DNA of 16,948 nucleotides from Sulfurovaceae bacterium (GTDB lineage Bacteria > Campylobacterota > Campylobacteria > Campylobacterales > Sulfurovaceae). Of this stretch, positions 15,595 through 16,948 are shown in pieces (the first letter of the stretch is position 1; each line of letters starts with the position of its first letter). The stretch is from positions 1 to 16,948 of the forward strand of contig JAOZOG010000031.1 in the NCBI GenBank assembly GCA_029933395.1. Direction: 5' to 3'. The notes beneath the pieces were generated by a model, which was not told the origin of the DNA, ran no database searches, and saw only the letters and a list, made by a program, of their open reading frames with translations. The position numbers were made by a program, and so were the translations under genes.

Positions 15595-15873
15595 GGGCAC
15601 CTCTAAAAATAGGTAATACCCACAACATCTCCAGCTTTTGTCTGGGCTAAAAGTCTGTCGGACTCATACATAATTGGCTGCAAAATCCACTCTTTTTAAA
15701 TAGCTACAGCTATTCGCCTCAAAAGAGCCAAAAATATGTCTAAAAGATTGAATTTTCGCTTCAATCAGACGAGTCCGACAGACTCCTGGGAGATTGTCGG
15801 ACTCCTGGGAGTATATTCAAAGAGCAAAATAGTCGCCATAACTTCAGGGCGCCACCTATTTTTAGAGCTGCCC
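15595..15873. mobile_element. 279-bp non-coding inverted-repeat element (MITE-like) with TA target duplication
   Basis: The ends are terminal inverted repeats: the left end reads GGGCACCTCTAAAAATAGGT (15595-15614), and the right end (15854-15873) is its reverse complement with one mismatch. TA flanks it on both sides (15593-15594 and 15874-15875). Because the target was CTGTACAG, the symmetry seems to continue outward to 15590 and 15878. Inside are further paired repeats and no transposase, so it is probably non-autonomous and moved by a TA-targeting transposase from elsewhere (IS630/Tc1-mariner type or a TA-using IS5 subgroup; unresolved). Removing it with one TA restores a longer antiporter frame. 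The one longish ORF (from 15736) runs out into antisense of the antiporter and is not taken as a gene. Confidence 0.85.
15652..15811. repeat. Internal paired and direct repeats of the element
   Basis: A 14-bp perfect inverted repeat AGTCTGTCGGACTC (15652-15665) pairs with 15771-15784. Nested inside are TTGGC/GCCAA (15674-15678, 15727-15731), CTCTTTT/AAAAGAG (15690-15696, 15721-15727) and AATAGCT/AGCTATT (15699-15705, 15708-15714). GACTCCTGGGAG is repeated directly at 15781-15792 and 15800-15811. Confidence 0.75.
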
Positions 15874-16948
15874 TACAGCCGCTCATACGCCATCTTGATC
15901 AAAAACGGCGGCAATAATGTTGTCAACACGATGACTAGAATCAGTGCCGTATAAACTTCGCTGCTGAAGATTCCGCTGGTGCGCCCTATCTCTGCAAAGA
16001 TAAGACCGACTTCACCGCGCGGGACCATAGAGAGCCCGATGATGATCTGTTTCTTTCTGTCCAGCTCTTTGACCAGCAGAGGGGTTAGCATCTTGCCGAT
16101 GACCGATACAGCCAGGATAGCCCCTCCAAAAAGCCAGATATGTGATCCGCTCCAGTCGATCTCGCTCATATCGATCGAGAGGCCGACGGTGACGAAAAAG
16201 ATCGGGGTGAAGAGGAAGACGACAGGATGGATCTCTTTTTCGATCTTTTCAGAAAAAGCATGATTCTCATGTATTGCGACACCAAAAGGAAGAAAGAATC
16301 GACGGGAGAGTGCCAATCCTGCCGCAAATCCGCCGATGATCTCCGGCGCTCCCATCTTGTGTGCGAGCCAGGCGAAGAAGAGGACGAGCGAAAAGATCGC
16401 AGTGGGGATCAGGCCGGGATAGCTGCTTTGGTGTTCATATTTCTGGATCAGTTGCGCCATCAGTTTGGCGGCGATCGGTGCGATCAGGAAAAAGGCGACG
16501 ATGAAAAGAAAGACTTTTCCTGTATCGACCAGATCCACCCTGCCGCTCTGGGCAAAATCGTAGAGAATCGCCAGCAAAATCACCCCGAAGATATCGTCGA
16601 GCACGGCAGCACCCAGGACGATCTCTCCTTCGTCACTCTGATTTTTTTTGAGATCTTTGAGGACACGCACAGTGATACCGATACTTGTCGCCGTGATCGT
16701 ACCGCCAATAAAGAGTGAAACGATCAGAGAAAGGTCGAAGAGGTAGTAGGAGACAAAAGCACCCGATACAAACGGCAGAAAAAACCCGCCTACGGCAATC
16801 AGAGCGGCGCTCCATCCACTCGCCGTAAGCTTATGCAGGTCGGTATCGAGCCCCACATCGAAGAGCAGCAGGATGATACCGATCTCAGCCAGCAGTTTGA
16901 TCGTATCACTCAGTTCAATCCAGCCCAAAAAGGTCGGCCCCAGCAGCA
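15873..16948 (-). CDS. CPA2-family cation/proton antiporter, N-terminus outside the window, C-terminus altered by an insertion
   Basis: The minus-strand frame is open to the right edge. The first visible residues, LLGPTFLGWIELSDTIKLL, match the second-helix region of Kef/NapA-type antiporters, so the start lies beyond the window. About ten hydrophobic segments remain. AAVLDDIFGV holds the two adjacent Asp residues (codons at 16593-16598) typical of electrogenic Na+/H+ (or K+/H+) members, as opposed to Asn-Asp in KefB/C. LFTPIFFVTVGLSIDM and GLSMVPRGEVGLIFAEIGRTSG are further family signatures. It exchanges cations for protons across the inner membrane. There is no C-terminal RCK/TrkA domain. 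The present stop, TAG, lies at the junction with the MITE-like element: TA from the target site plus the last base of the element. Without the insertion the protein would continue YRKTRNGYDVKCEAD and stop at 15547-15549. All membrane segments are kept, so it may still work. Confidence 0.88.
   Translation of the reverse strand, partial: LLGPTFLGWIELSDTIKLLAEIGIILLLFDVGLDTDLHKLTASGWSAALIAVGGFFLPFVSGAFVSYYLFDLSLIVSLFIGGTITATSIGITVRVLKDLKKNQSDEGEIVLGAAVLDDIFGVILLAILYDFAQSGRVDLVDTGKVFLFIVAFFLIAPIAAKLMAQLIQKYEHQSSYPGLIPTAIFSLVLFFAWLAHKMGAPEIIGGFAAGLALSRRFFLPFGVAIHENHAFSEKIEKEIHPVVFLFTPIFFVTVGLSIDMSEIDWSGSHIWLFGGAILAVSVIGKMLTPLLVKELDRKKQIIIGLSMVPRGEVGLIFAEIGRTSGIFSSEVYTALILVIVLTTLLPPFLIKMAYERL

Noticed and set aside
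15736..15954. 72-codon ORF from inside the element into antisense of the antiporter
   Set aside because: Crosses the element boundary at 15873 and then runs antisense to a membrane-protein gene; no recognisable domain. It could contain a relic of a transposase end but nothing shows it.
1..16948. CRISPR arrays, tRNA, rRNA, prophage or plasmid origin
   Set aside because: No regularly spaced repeats, no cloverleaf or rRNA segment recognised, and no phage or replication genes seen.

Overview
The window carries a glycogen / alpha-glucan metabolism region of a free-living Gram-negative bacterium. I suspect a Campylobacterota (Sulfurovum/Sulfuricurvum-like) origin. The grounds are the mix of genes (a GH57 enzyme and a GalT-like protein packed against a GT5 glycogen synthase, then glgA-glgB-malQ), promoters with a clear TATAAT-type -10 but little -35, and moderate GC with AT-rich promoters. 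This is inference; there is no rRNA or other taxonomic marker here.

Layout. (1) Bases 1-6417, plus strand, form a tight operon: the 3' part of a nucleotidyltransferase / hexapeptide / phosphomannomutase-like fusion protein that enters from the left edge, a GH57 glycoside hydrolase, a GalT-like nucleotidyltransferase and a first glycogen synthase (gaps of 1, 21 and 0 nt). (2) Bases 6418-6757 hold no convincing protein gene. They do hold a candidate promoter with 11-bp-phased direct repeats, a 4-codon minigene behind a strong Shine-Dalgarno, a 19-bp inverted repeat and a weak terminator. (3) Bases 6758-7656 carry two small genes, a DUF2231-type membrane protein and a solitary HicA-like protein, each with its own -10 box. 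(4) Bases 7835-12742 are a second glycogen operon: second glgA, glgB and malQ. (5) Bases 12743-12947 hold a terminator, an overlapping set of alternative hairpins, and the lemA promoter nested inside an inverted repeat that covers the lemA ribosome-binding site. (6) Bases 12948-15373 are lemA and a DUF2207 gene overlapping by ATGA. (7) Bases 15374-15872 hold a 279-bp non-coding element with terminal inverted repeats and a TA target duplication. (8) From 15873 to the right edge, minus strand, is a CPA2-type cation/proton antiporter whose present stop codon is made by the insertion of that element.

The genes fit one physiology. The first operon could supply or recycle sugar nucleotides, elongate glucan (GlgA) and hydrolyse or rearrange it (GH57). 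The second elongates, branches and disproportionates it (GlgA, GlgB, MalQ). No glgC, glgP or glgX is in view, so the source of ADP-glucose and the phosphorolytic exit are outside the window or are served by unusual enzymes; the GalT-like protein is a candidate ADP-glucose phosphorylase.

The most striking observation is the small element at 15595-15873. Removing it with one TA restores an in-frame antiporter C-terminus 15 residues longer. Second come the regulatory-looking folds between malQ and lemA.
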